A DNA stretch of 37,142 nt, taken from NCBI GenBank assembly GCA_902478885.1, contig CABSMS010000008.1, forward strand, positions 1-37,142. Reading direction: 5' to 3'. The position numbers and the translations under genes were made by a program. This document shows positions 21,823-29,628 of this stretch, piece by piece. Every line of letters starts with the position of its first letter. Positions within the stretch are counted from its first letter, which is position 1. The notes below the pieces were generated by a model that was not told the DNA's origin, did no database searches, and worked only from the letters and a program-made list of their open reading frames with translations. The DNA comes from an uncultured Collinsella sp. (GTDB lineage: Bacteria; Actinomycetota; Coriobacteriia; Coriobacteriales; Coriobacteriaceae).

Positions 21823-24039
21823 TTACTTGTCGGTGCCCAGCTTGTGCGGCTTGAGAGCGAGCGCATTGACGAGTGCGTCAGTGGCAGACTTGACGGCTGC
21901 CGGTTGCGGATCGTTGACGTGATCCTCGGGATGCACGGGCAGGTCCTTCTTGACTGTATCGTGGATCAAGTTGAGGTACTCAGTTACGCCAGTGGTCGAT
22001 AGATGCGTGCCATCGCCATCGAACAGGTCGTTGCGGTTGGCACTGTATCCGTACCAGTCGATAACGCGCACGTTCTTGTAGCGCGTAGCGGCATTGGCGA
22101 TGGCCTGGTTGGTAGAGCCAACCCACGGCTGCGGGCTGCGCGTGTTCACAAACACCACGATGCGCTTGTCTCCTGCATCGGCCATGATGGCGTCGATTTG
22201 GTCGTCGGTTACCAAGCCGTTGGTGCCCAGCGCAAAGACCACGATCTTGCCGGCAAGGTTCTGCTGGATATAGCCCTCAAATGTCGCGCGGCCCGCATCA
22301 AACTGGCGGCCCTTTTCGGCATCGATATGGCTGTGCGGGAACACGCCGTCAAAAGTGTCCACGGCACGCAGCGATACGGAGTCGCCGATCATAAGCAGAT
22401 TGTAGGAGCCATCGGGGAAGCCGTCGTTGTCCTTGTCGGTGTCGTCGGCCGCTTGCTGGTCGGTGGGCGCGGTGTTTTTGGCTTCTTTGTTCAGAACTTC
22501 GGCGCCCTCGCCGCTCAGCGCAGACGTCTCGGGCACAAAGATCAGACCGCCCAGTGCAACGACCAACACGACAGCGCAGGCTGCGCAGACAGGGACGTGC
22601 GCGCGTGCCCAGTTGGCGGGCGTGGTGGTGCCATCGCGGAATTCGGCGACGGTGCGACCGAAGGCGCCCTTCCTAAACGGCGTTTCGATAAAGCGATAGG
22701 AGCACTCGGCTACGGCGACCACCAGCAGCACCTGCAAAATGTACTGCCACCAGGGCGTATCGTTGATATTGGCGACCGGGTTCATGAGGAGCAGCAGCGG
22801 ATAGTGCCACAGGTAGATGCTGTACGAGCGCTTGCCAACCCACACGAGCGGCTCGGCGGACAGCGCGCGGGCAACCATTCCCTGGGGCTGCACGCAGGCC
22901 GCGATGACCATGAGCGTGAGGATCGAGCACAGCAGCGTGCCTCCGCGATACTGGAAGGCGGTGTAGCCGTTGGTGAGCGCGACCATGGCGGCAAGGCCAA
23001 CCAGACCCACGACGCCCAACACATCGATGGATGCGGGCGAGGACCAAAAACGCACGAGGGCGCTCGGCTGTGCCGGGGCGGTCTCGGCTGCTTCGTCGGC
23101 CTTCTCGCCAGGCTTGCCCTCGGCGTTCTTGCCGTGCTCGGCGGCGCCAGCTAGGCGATTGAGCCCCAAACGACGAGCGAGACGCACCGGCGCCAGGTCG
23201 CGATCGGGGATAAAGGCCATCCAGGCACCCAGCAGCAGCGAGAACACACGGGTGTCGGTGCCGTAGTACACGCGGCTGGGGTCGACGGCAGGGTTATAGA
23301 GCACCATCATGGCGATGGCGGAGACAGCAGCCAAGCCCAGAACCACGCGGCGCGTGTTGGGCTTGCTCACATGCATGGATACCATGGCAAACAGCAGTGG
23401 CGGCCAAATCAGGTAGAACTGTTCCTCGATGGCAAGCGACCAAAAGTGCGTGAGCGGCGAGGGGTCGCCCAGAGCATTGAAGTACGAGACGTTTTGGGCA
23501 ATCTGCCACCAGTTGTTGAAGAACAGCAGCGACGGCAGGATGTCGGGGCGCATCTTGGTGAGCATCATGTGGTTAAAGATAGTGCACAGCGCACAGGTTA
23601 CAAACACTACCGTTACCACGGCGGGGACCAGGCGACGGATGCGGCGAATCCAGAAGCTCTTGAGGTCGATGTGGCCGGTCTTAGCGACTTCGTTGAGTAG
23701 CAGGCGTGTGATCAGATAGCCCGAAAGCACAAAGAAGATCGTGACGCCGAGCAGACCGCCCTGCGCCCACGTGAGGTTGAGGTGATAGAGCACCACCGCG
23801 ACGACGGCAAGCGTGCGCAGGCCGTCAAGGGCAGGGATGTAGCGGGACTTAGGGCGAGCAGGCGTCTGCTCCGCGGCGGGAGTGTTGGCGCGGCCCGCGT
23901 TGTTGGCAGAAGCGCGATGGGGGCTCGCGGTGCGTCGCGGTTCGTTGGCACGGCGTTCGCCCTTCACGCGTTCGTGCGGCGCCGGCTCGTTGCCCGTGCG
24001 GCGGCGACCGCGCGAGCCCGATTGCGAGAGTTGTTCCAT
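21823..24039 (-). CDS. OatA-like acyltransferase-3 with SGNH domain
   Basis: A 738-aa O-acyltransferase. A basic, disordered cytoplasmic head (1-65) precedes the acyltransferase-3 domain (about 66-480), with about ten membrane helices starting at RYIPALDGLRTLAVVAVVLYH. After one more helix near 490-510, a C-terminal extracytoplasmic SGNH esterase-type domain shows GDSVS (S554), GTNG (N607) and DGTH (D676, H679). This is the architecture of peptidoglycan or wall-polymer O-acetyltransferases (OatA): the membrane part passes acetyl groups outward and the SGNH part places them. An Ala/Glu-rich insert (about 305-335) lies in one loop. A TACAAT box upstream (24079-24084, minus) may be its -10. Confidence 0.92.
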   Translation of the reverse strand: MEQLSQSGSRGRRRTGNEPAPHERVKGERRANEPRRTASPHRASANNAGRANTPAAEQTPARPKSRYIPALDGLRTLAVVAVVLYHLNLTWAQGGLLGVTIFFVLSGYLITRLLLNEVAKTGHIDLKSFWIRRIRRLVPAVVTVVFVTCALCTIFNHMMLTKMRPDILPSLLFFNNWWQIAQNVSYFNALGDPSPLTHFWSLAIEEQFYLIWPPLLFAMVSMHVSKPNTRRVVLGLAAVSAIAMMVLYNPAVDPSRVYYGTDTRVFSLLLGAWMAFIPDRDLAPVRLARRLGLNRLAGAAEHGKNAEGKPGEKADEAAETAPAQPSALVRFWSSPASIDVLGVVGLVGLAAMVALTNGYTAFQYRGGTLLCSILTLMVIAACVQPQGMVARALSAEPLVWVGKRSYSIYLWHYPLLLLMNPVANINDTPWWQYILQVLLVVAVAECSYRFIETPFRKGAFGRTVAEFRDGTTTPANWARAHVPVCAACAVVLVVALGGLIFVPETSALSGEGAEVLNKEAKNTAPTDQQAADDTDKDNDGFPDGSYNLLMIGDSVSLRAVDTFDGVFPHSHIDAEKGRQFDAGRATFEGYIQQNLAGKIVVFALGTNGLVTDDQIDAIMADAGDKRIVVFVNTRSPQPWVGSTNQAIANAATRYKNVRVIDWYGYSANRNDLFDGDGTHLSTTGVTEYLNLIHDTVKKDLPVHPEDHVNDPQPAAVKSATDALVNALALKPHKLGTDK

Positions 24040-24226
24040 AAAACATCATCCAATGACGAGAATAATCAGCACGCCTTCATTGTAGCTGCCTGCTCCTGTG
24101 AATGCTTGCTGCTGGCGCAAGCTCAAGCGCGCGTCCACATCAAAGTGAACTAAAGTTATAGGGGGTGCGAGAGTGCATGATCGACGGCTGGCGGTGGGCA
24201 TAAGGCCCGCAGATGAGGAGGTTTCC

Positions 24227-25189
24227 ATGGCAGATCGCGGCATCGTTGCGGTGTTCGGCAGCATGAACATGGACCTTTCGGTGGCGTGCGAGCGCATACC
24301 GCGTGCGGGCGAGACCGTCGGCGGCAGCGGGTTTATCACCAACGCCGGCGGCAAGGGCGCCAACCAGGCCGTCGCCGCTGCGCGCATGGGTGCGCGCACG
24401 TGCATGATCGGCGCTGTTGGGCGCGATACCTTTGGCGATGCGCTTGTGGCGGGGCTCCAGGATGCCGGCGTGGGCGTTGAGTTCGTGGCGCTTCGCGATG
24501 ACGTGGAGACCGGCACCGCGACTATCATTCGCTGCGAGAGCGACAACCGCATCGTGCTGTCGCCGGGCGCCAACCACGCGCTTACGGGTGAGGATGTGGC
24601 CTGCGCGCTGAGGCACCTGGTGGCCGATGGGCTCGACGGCGACGCCAGCGAGATTGCCCCGGCTGCCGGAAGCGTCTTTATCGCCCAGGGCGAATGTGAC
24701 CTTGTGGCGACGGCCGAGGCGCTTGTTTGCGCTCACGAGCTGGGTTTCTATACGGTCTTTAATCCAGCGCCTGCTTGTGAGTTGCCTGCGGAGGTCTGGC
24801 CTGCGGTCGACTTGGTCTGCCCCAACGAGACCGAGTGCCAGGTGCTGACGGGTATCCTGCCCAAGGACGATGAGAGCTGCGTCGCCGCGCTCAAAGCCCT
24901 GCTTGCCAAGGGCGCCGGCGCCGCGGTCATCACGCTGGGCGGTGCCGGCTCGGTTACGCTCGGCGATGGCGGTGAGCTGCTGCGCATGCCGGCACTTTCG
25001 AGTACGGTAGTCGATACCACGGCCGCCGGCGATACGTTTATCGGCGCGTTGGCGGCGGCTCGCCTAGAGGGCCTGCCGCTCTTTGAGTGCATGGCCGCGG
25101 GTGCTCGCGCCTCGGCAGTGACGGTGTCGCGCCTGGGCGCTCAGCAATCGATTCCCACGCGCGCCGAAGTTGAACATTGGTTTGGTTAA
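24227..25189 (+). CDS. rbsK: Ribokinase (PfkB family)
   Basis: A 320-aa cytosolic sugar kinase that phosphorylates ribose to ribose 5-phosphate. PfkB signatures are clear: GGKGANQA near residue 43 and DTTAAGDTFIGAL near residue 265, with the catalytic aspartate in AAGD. The NPAP motif at about 184 and PNETE at about 202 are typical of ribokinases. The ATG at 24227 follows GAGGAGG with ideal spacing; the frame is open upstream but has no site. The nucleoside hydrolase starts 30 bp after the stop. It is divergent from the acyltransferase gene. Confidence 0.92.
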   Translation: MADRGIVAVFGSMNMDLSVACERIPRAGETVGGSGFITNAGGKGANQAVAAARMGARTCMIGAVGRDTFGDALVAGLQDAGVGVEFVALRDDVETGTATIIRCESDNRIVLSPGANHALTGEDVACALRHLVADGLDGDASEIAPAAGSVFIAQGECDLVATAEALVCAHELGFYTVFNPAPACELPAEVWPAVDLVCPNETECQVLTGILPKDDESCVAALKALLAKGAGAAVITLGGAGSVTLGDGGELLRMPALSSTVVDTTAAGDTFIGALAAARLEGLPLFECMAAGARASAVTVSRLGAQQSIPTRAEVEHWFG

Positions 25190-25219
25190 ACGATAAAGAC
25201 GGAGAAGCGGAGTAGAACA

Positions 25220-26194
25220 ATGGCAATCAAGAAGCTGATCCTTGATCTGGATATGGGTGTGGACGATGCGATGGCGCTGGCCTATGCCATCGCGAGCCCC
25301 GAGGTGGAGCTCGTGGGCATCACCACGTGCTTTGGCAACGTGCGCGTCGAGCAATCGGCGCACAACTGCCTGGCGGTGCTCGATCTGCTGGGTCGCCCCG
25401 AGGTTCCGGTGTACCTGGGTGCCGACCGTCCTCTGCAGGCGACTGAGCCCTATACGCCGCCGGCGTCCACCGCGCTCATTCACGGCAAGAACGGCATCGG
25501 CGGCGCGAGCGTGCCCGCGTCGCCCTACGAGCCGGTGGGGGCGACCTCGGCCGACGGCAACGCTGCGGTCGATTATCTGATCGATGCCGCGCGCACCTAT
25601 GGTCCCGATCTGGTCTACGTAGCGACTGGCCCGCTCTCCAACCTGGCGCTCGCCCTGGAGCGCGATGCGGCGGCGATGATGTCCATCGGCCGCGTGGTCG
25701 TGATGGGCGGCGCCCTTACCGTGCCCGGTAACGTGAGCGCGGGCGCCGAGGCCAACATGGCGAGCGACCCCGAGGCAGCCGACGCGGTGCTGCGCTCGGG
25801 CCGTAAGCTCACCATGGTGGGTCTGGACGTGACGCATCGCGTGGTGCTCACACGCCGCGACATTGCCGGCTGGACGGGCTCGGGCACCATGGCGGGCTGC
25901 GCATTTGCGAGCATGGTCGAGCACTACATTGGCTCGTACGAGATGAACGCACCCTACCTGGGTGGTTGTGCGCTGCACGATCCGCTGGCCGTTGCTGTGG
26001 CGATCGACCCCACGCTCGTAGGTGCGCTCGGCTGCAACCTGCGTGTTGATCTGCTGGGCGAGTACCGCGGTCGCACCATCTGCGATGAGCGCCGTCTGTC
26101 CGATCCGGACAAGAGCGCGCTTGTGGCACTGACCGTGGATGCTCCGCGCTTCCTGTCCGAGTTCAAGACGCGTATGGCCCGTGTCCTTGGCTAA
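25220..26194 (+). CDS. Nucleoside hydrolase (IunH/Rih family)
   Basis: A 324-aa enzyme that cleaves ribonucleosides to base and ribose, which the ribokinase upstream can then phosphorylate. The Ca2+-binding N-terminal motif reads DLDMGVDDA (9-17; DTDxGxDDA in most relatives, with L for T here). GAEANMASDPEAAD near 173-186 matches the family's (A)EFNxxxDPEAA block, and ALHDP near 250 carries the catalytic histidine and a metal aspartate. The length is normal. GCGGAG precedes the ATG. Substrate preference (purine or pyrimidine) cannot be told. Same strand as rbsK and luxS. Confidence 0.93.
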   Translation: MAIKKLILDLDMGVDDAMALAYAIASPEVELVGITTCFGNVRVEQSAHNCLAVLDLLGRPEVPVYLGADRPLQATEPYTPPASTALIHGKNGIGGASVPASPYEPVGATSADGNAAVDYLIDAARTYGPDLVYVATGPLSNLALALERDAAAMMSIGRVVVMGGALTVPGNVSAGAEANMASDPEAADAVLRSGRKLTMVGLDVTHRVVLTRRDIAGWTGSGTMAGCAFASMVEHYIGSYEMNAPYLGGCALHDPLAVAVAIDPTLVGALGCNLRVDLLGEYRGRTICDERRLSDPDKSALVALTVDAPRFLSEFKTRMARVLG

Positions 26195-26202
26195 GTTGTC
26201 TT

Positions 26203-26231
26203 TTGGACGGGGCTTTTTTGACTGGTATGAT
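26203..26231 (+). promoter_or_regulatory. Probable luxS promoter inside a flanking inverted repeat
   Basis: TTGGAC (26203-26208) and TATGAT (26226-26231) are 17 bases apart. A 10-bp inverted repeat, GGACGGGGCT (26205-26214) and AGCCCCGTCC (26260-26269), brackets the -10 and start region. A nested CTGGT/ACCAG pair and TGGT/ACCA sit inside. The repeat could be an operator pair, or a stem-loop ending the nucleoside hydrolase mRNA. Confidence 0.45.
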
Positions 26232-26295
26232 TGGTGCGACCATTCGAACCAGCTAAAAGAGCCCCGTCCCAATTTGACTATCGAGAGGATCTGCC

Positions 26296-26784
26296 ATGGA
26301 GCGCATCGCCAGCTTTTCCGTTGACCATCTGCTGCTTGAGCCCGGCGTGTATGTGAGCCGCATCGACCGCGATCCGGCGACCGGTGCCGCCGTCACCACG
26401 TTTGACCTGCGCCTGACTACGCCCAACAAGGAGCCGGTTATGAACACGGCCGAGTGCCACACCATCGAGCACCTGGGCGCGACGTTCCTTCGCAATCATG
26501 CCGAGTGGTCGAGCCGCATTGTCTACTTTGGCCCCATGGGCTGCCGCACGGGCTTTTACCTGGTTGTCTTTGGCGAGCTGACGAGCGAGAAGATCTTGCC
26601 GCTCGTCCGCGAGCTGTTTGAGTTTGTCGCCGACTTTGAGGGCGATGTCCCCGGTGCCGCTCCCGAGGAATGCGGTAACTACCTGGACCAGAACCTCCCC
26701 ATGGCCAACTGGCTTGCGCGCCGCTACCTCGACCGCGACCTGGTCGATATCGACGAGAAGCACCTGCACTATCAGCAGGCGTAG
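26296..26784 (+). CDS. luxS: S-ribosylhomocysteine lyase LuxS
   Basis: A 162-aa enzyme that splits S-ribosylhomocysteine into homocysteine and 4,5-dihydroxy-2,3-pentanedione, the AI-2 precursor, in the activated methyl cycle. The zinc ligands H55 and H59 (HTIEH) and C126 (EECGNY), the catalytic E58 and C83 (GCRTGFY) are all present, and the length is exactly that of the family. GAGAGG precedes the ATG. It has its own likely promoter and a terminator just downstream, so it is probably monocistronic, although it lies in line with the ribose-salvage genes. Confidence 0.97.
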   Translation: MERIASFSVDHLLLEPGVYVSRIDRDPATGAAVTTFDLRLTTPNKEPVMNTAECHTIEHLGATFLRNHAEWSSRIVYFGPMGCRTGFYLVVFGELTSEKILPLVRELFEFVADFEGDVPGAAPEECGNYLDQNLPMANWLARRYLDRDLVDIDEKHLHYQQA

Positions 26785-26813
26785 GGGCTTTATCGCCCAA
26801 AACGCGCGCATTG

Positions 26814-26844
26814 GGCGCCTTCGCTTATGCGGGGGCACCTTTTT
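26814..26844 (+). terminator. Terminator of luxS
   Basis: GGCGCCTTCGC (26814-26824) and GCGGGGGCACC (26829-26839) form an 11-pair stem with one mismatch and a TTAT loop, followed by TTTTT. A second hairpin, CGCCCAA/TTGGGCG (26794-26817), precedes it. Confidence 0.75.
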
Positions 26845-26882
26845 GTTGATTGGTCAGGACGAGCGTTCAAAATCGCTCATGT

Positions 26883-26905
26883 ATGTTCTAGAATGTTCGT
26901 ATAGT
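26883..26905 (+). promoter_or_regulatory. Possible promoter with direct repeats before the DUF4867 gene
   Basis: TATAGT (26900-26905) could be a -10. Two ATGTTC copies (26883-26888, 26893-26898) are spaced exactly ten bases apart just upstream, as for a protein binding the same face of the helix. No good -35 is seen. Confidence 0.35.
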
Positions 26906-26928
26906 CACATTTACCAACAGGAGTGAAC

Positions 26929-27573
26929 ATGCATATCTACTCTGTCAACGATCCCGAGTTCAAATCCTATGGCAACGTTTGGGATGACGTTCCGTCCGAG
27001 CTCGCGTCGCCCGTGCTCGAGGCGCTCTCTGCCACGCCCATCCCCGAGGGCAGCAAGTACGTTGCAAGTGCGCCGGAGCTCGAGGACGTCAAAGATGCCG
27101 ATAAACTGGGCTTTCTCATGTTTGGCGGCCGCCCCTTCCAACTGGGTTGGTGCAACGGCCACAACACGCAGCTCAATTGCCTGGAGTATCACCGCGCCAG
27201 CGAGTTTAACCTGGGCGCCCGCGATTTTATTCTGCTCGTGGCGCATCGCTGGGAGATTGAGGACGGCAAGCTCGACACCGCGTGCGTCAAGGCGTTCCGC
27301 GTGCCGGCGGGTACGGTTGTTGAGGTCTTCAACACCACGCTCCACTATACGCCCTGCATGGTCGACGAAGGCGGCTTCCAGGTGATGGTGGCGCTGCCGG
27401 CGGGCACCAACGGCCCGCGCCCCGAGGCTGCAGCCGACATGCCCGCCACCGGTGACAGCTACTGCTACTGGAAGGCCGACAAGTGGGTCCTCTGCCACGC
27501 CGACAGCCCCAAGGCAGCCGAAGGCGGCTACGTTGGCCTCATCGGCAAAAATCTCGACATCACCGTGGACTAG
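26929..27573 (+). CDS. DUF4867 family protein
   Basis: A 214-aa soluble protein. Its length and text (HIYSVNDPEFKSYG near the start, FGGRPFQLGWCNGHNTQLNCLEYH around 65-90, PAGTVVEVFNTTLHYTPC around 125) match my memory of DUF4867, a cupin-like family seen in Firmicutes and related gut bacteria near sugar-metabolism genes. The second block contains histidines that could bind a metal, as in cupins. AGGAG lies five bases before the ATG at 26929; the GTG at 26923 is inside that site. The reaction is unknown. A long hairpin follows directly after the stop. Confidence 0.75.
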   Translation: MHIYSVNDPEFKSYGNVWDDVPSELASPVLEALSATPIPEGSKYVASAPELEDVKDADKLGFLMFGGRPFQLGWCNGHNTQLNCLEYHRASEFNLGARDFILLVAHRWEIEDGKLDTACVKAFRVPAGTVVEVFNTTLHYTPCMVDEGGFQVMVALPAGTNGPRPEAAADMPATGDSYCYWKADKWVLCHADSPKAAEGGYVGLIGKNLDITVD

Positions 27574-27578
27574 CGCAT

Positions 27579-27629
27579 CGCCCCAAACCACCACAAAGGT
27601 GCCTGTCTCCTTTGCGGTGGTTTGGGGCG
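27579..27629. repeat. Long hairpin repeat after the DUF4867 gene
   Basis: CGCCCCAAACCACC (27579-27592) pairs with 27616-27629; after one mismatch the stem continues CAAAGG (27594-27599)/CCTTTG (27609-27614), about 20 pairs in all with loop TGCCTGTCT. It starts 5 bp after the stop codon. It may terminate transcription, but has no U-run; the symmetrical arms suggest a REP-like dispersed palindrome. Confidence 0.65.
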
Positions 27630-27727
27630 GGCGGATATCGGGAAGTGCCAGACGGGGGAGGCTGCCGGGCGCCTTGCCGTCTGCGGATTTTGGGACATGC
27701 GGCCCGCTTTTTCGACCCATCTGTCGG

Positions 27728-27733
27728 TACACT
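27728..27733 (+). promoter_or_regulatory. Possible -10 box for a leaderless sensor mRNA
   Basis: TACACT ends 9 bases before the ATG at 27743. There is no Shine-Dalgarno site before this ATG, so the mRNA may be leaderless, as proposed for the kinase at 2259. Confidence 0.3.
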
Positions 27734-27742
27734 AAAAGCACT

Positions 27743-29626
27743 ATGGGTACCCGCGAGCGACATATCGGCAACGCGGCCGCCCGATCCGCACCCGTGGCGG
27801 ATCCCAGGGGCGGCAGGCTCTTCGCCATGCCGCGATTCCTTGTTGGCATAACACATCAGGTGTACCGCCACCGCGTCTTTGCTATCGCCGGTGTCATCAC
27901 CGCGATGTTCCTCATGCTTTTGGCAGTCTTGCCGGCGCTGTTCGCCTTCGACCCCAAACTTTCTAACGCCGTGCCCGCCTATAGCGAGGTGTCCGAAGAG
28001 GTCGTGGATGCGCTCGTCCATTCGAGCTCTCTGCCGTTGCTTGTTGCCGCAATTGCATTTTCGATCTGGGGCGTATCGGTCTATCTGCGCTGTTTGGACT
28101 ATGTGTTGCGCCGCCGCCTTGTTGCCATCGCCTCCATCTGCGCCCTGTGGATGATCGAAGTCATTCTCAAGTACAAGTCGTTCACGCCGTTCTATGCCAC
28201 CGTGCTGTGGTACCTGTACTACGTGCCCATGACGCTCATTCCGCTGCTCTACCAGTTGTGTGGTCTGCGCCTTGCGGGCCTGGAGCAACACCGCCTGGGT
28301 CGCCGCTACTGCGCTGCGCTGTGGATTGTGGCTATCCTGCTTATCGGATTCGTGCTCACCAACGATTTTCACCAGCAGGTCTTCCACTTTGACCGTACAA
28401 GCGACACCTGGAGCAACGATTACACGTACGGCTGGGGTTATTTCGCCGTCCTCGTGTGGACGGCCTTTAACTTTGTGGCCTTTTTTATCCTGGTGGGCCG
28501 GTCCTCGTCCTTTCGCATCCAACGTTTCTCGGGCACGGCGGCGCTCGTGCTGCTGGGCGGCGCGTTCTTTGCCATCTCATATGCGTTGCGCGTGCCCTGG
28601 GCATGGAGGCTCAACTTCTCGCTCGTCTATTGCGTCTTGTGCGTGGTGGCGATGGAAATCTGTCTCGATTGCGGTGTCGTTCCGTCGTATCACGACATCG
28701 CCGGCATCTTCGACACCTTGCCGCTTGACCTCAAAGTTCTAACGCGCGACCTGCAGGAGGTCTATGCCACGCCGGCGTCAAAGCCAATGCCGGTAGGCGT
28801 GCGCGAGGAGTTGCGGGTCCAGGAGCACGGCCACGCCCATGCCTTTGCCGTGGCGTCCGATCCCGATGTAATGTACCGTGCCTTTCCGCTGCTGGGCGGA
28901 TCAGCCCTGCTTGCCCAAGACGTGTCGGAGCTCAACGAGCTTAACCGTGAACTGGCACATCGTCGCATGGAGCTGCAGCGTCAAAACGAGCTGCTCGCCG
29001 CCGACTACGACCTTAAGACGCATTTGGCAGATCAAGAGGCCGAGACCTTGCTGGTCCAAGACGTGGACCAGGCGCTTGCCCGCGCGCTCGAAGGGATGTA
29101 CGACCTGCTGAGCTCACTGCCGCCGTTGACCGACGAAGCGTCTTCGCACGAGCGTTACCGCATGCTGCAGCGCGCCAAGATGCTCGTCGCCTATTGCAAG
29201 CGCAAGGGGTCGCTCGCGTTGGCACAGCACGGGGAGAGCGGTTTTGATCGCGACCGCATTCAGCTCATTGCCAACGAGCTCGCAAGCGACCTGCGCACCA
29301 TCGATATCGATTGCGCCTCGATTATCGCCATACGGCGCCCGATGCACGCCAGCACGGTAAGCGCCCTGTACGACTGCGTGTATGACTTTGCGTTTTTTGC
29401 CTACACCACCGACCATCCGGCGCTTATGTATCACTTGGGCGACCATGACCGATGCAGTGTCGAGCTGCGCGCCACGCTTTTTTCCAACGATGATGCAGAT
29501 CTTTCGCAGACGCACGCTGCGCAAGAGCTCGAAAGCGCTCTGCAAGGGCGCAACGTGGCGTACCGCCTTGAGGGCGAGCCCGGTCAACTGCGCATGATCG
29601 TCTTGATGCCGAGGGCGGGTGAGTGA
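27743..29626 (+). CDS. 7TM sensor protein with degenerate kinase-like C-terminus
   Basis: A 627-aa membrane protein. Residues about 45-350 hold eight hydrophobic helices like the histidine-kinase 7TM sensor domain, with the signature LTNDFH at 205-210. A coiled-coil stretch (about 390-435) follows. The C-terminal part (about 440-627) is shaped like a kinase core: an ALEGMYDLLSSL helix resembles a DHp helix without a phospho-histidine, and ALYDCVYDFAFFAYTTDHP sits where an N box would be, without the asparagine and without glycine boxes. It is therefore probably a non-catalytic partner of the kinase that starts 2 bp after its stop. The start is uncertain: 27743 (leaderless) or 27827. Confidence 0.75.
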   Translation: MGTRERHIGNAAARSAPVADPRGGRLFAMPRFLVGITHQVYRHRVFAIAGVITAMFLMLLAVLPALFAFDPKLSNAVPAYSEVSEEVVDALVHSSSLPLLVAAIAFSIWGVSVYLRCLDYVLRRRLVAIASICALWMIEVILKYKSFTPFYATVLWYLYYVPMTLIPLLYQLCGLRLAGLEQHRLGRRYCAALWIVAILLIGFVLTNDFHQQVFHFDRTSDTWSNDYTYGWGYFAVLVWTAFNFVAFFILVGRSSSFRIQRFSGTAALVLLGGAFFAISYALRVPWAWRLNFSLVYCVLCVVAMEICLDCGVVPSYHDIAGIFDTLPLDLKVLTRDLQEVYATPASKPMPVGVREELRVQEHGHAHAFAVASDPDVMYRAFPLLGGSALLAQDVSELNELNRELAHRRMELQRQNELLAADYDLKTHLADQEAETLLVQDVDQALARALEGMYDLLSSLPPLTDEASSHERYRMLQRAKMLVAYCKRKGSLALAQHGESGFDRDRIQLIANELASDLRTIDIDCASIIAIRRPMHASTVSALYDCVYDFAFFAYTTDHPALMYHLGDHDRCSVELRATLFSNDDADLSQTHAAQELESALQGRNVAYRLEGEPGQLRMIVLMPRAGE

Positions 29627-29628
29627 CG

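Noticed and set aside
26221..26255. tRNA-like T-arm (GGTTCGAATGG on the minus strand)
   Set aside because: No acceptor, D or anticodon arms fit around it; it belongs to the nested inverted repeat before luxS.
26880..26930. LexA/DinR box (GAAC...GTTC type) upstream of the DUF4867 gene
   Set aside because: Only half-sites are present and they are direct, not inverted; spacing does not match.
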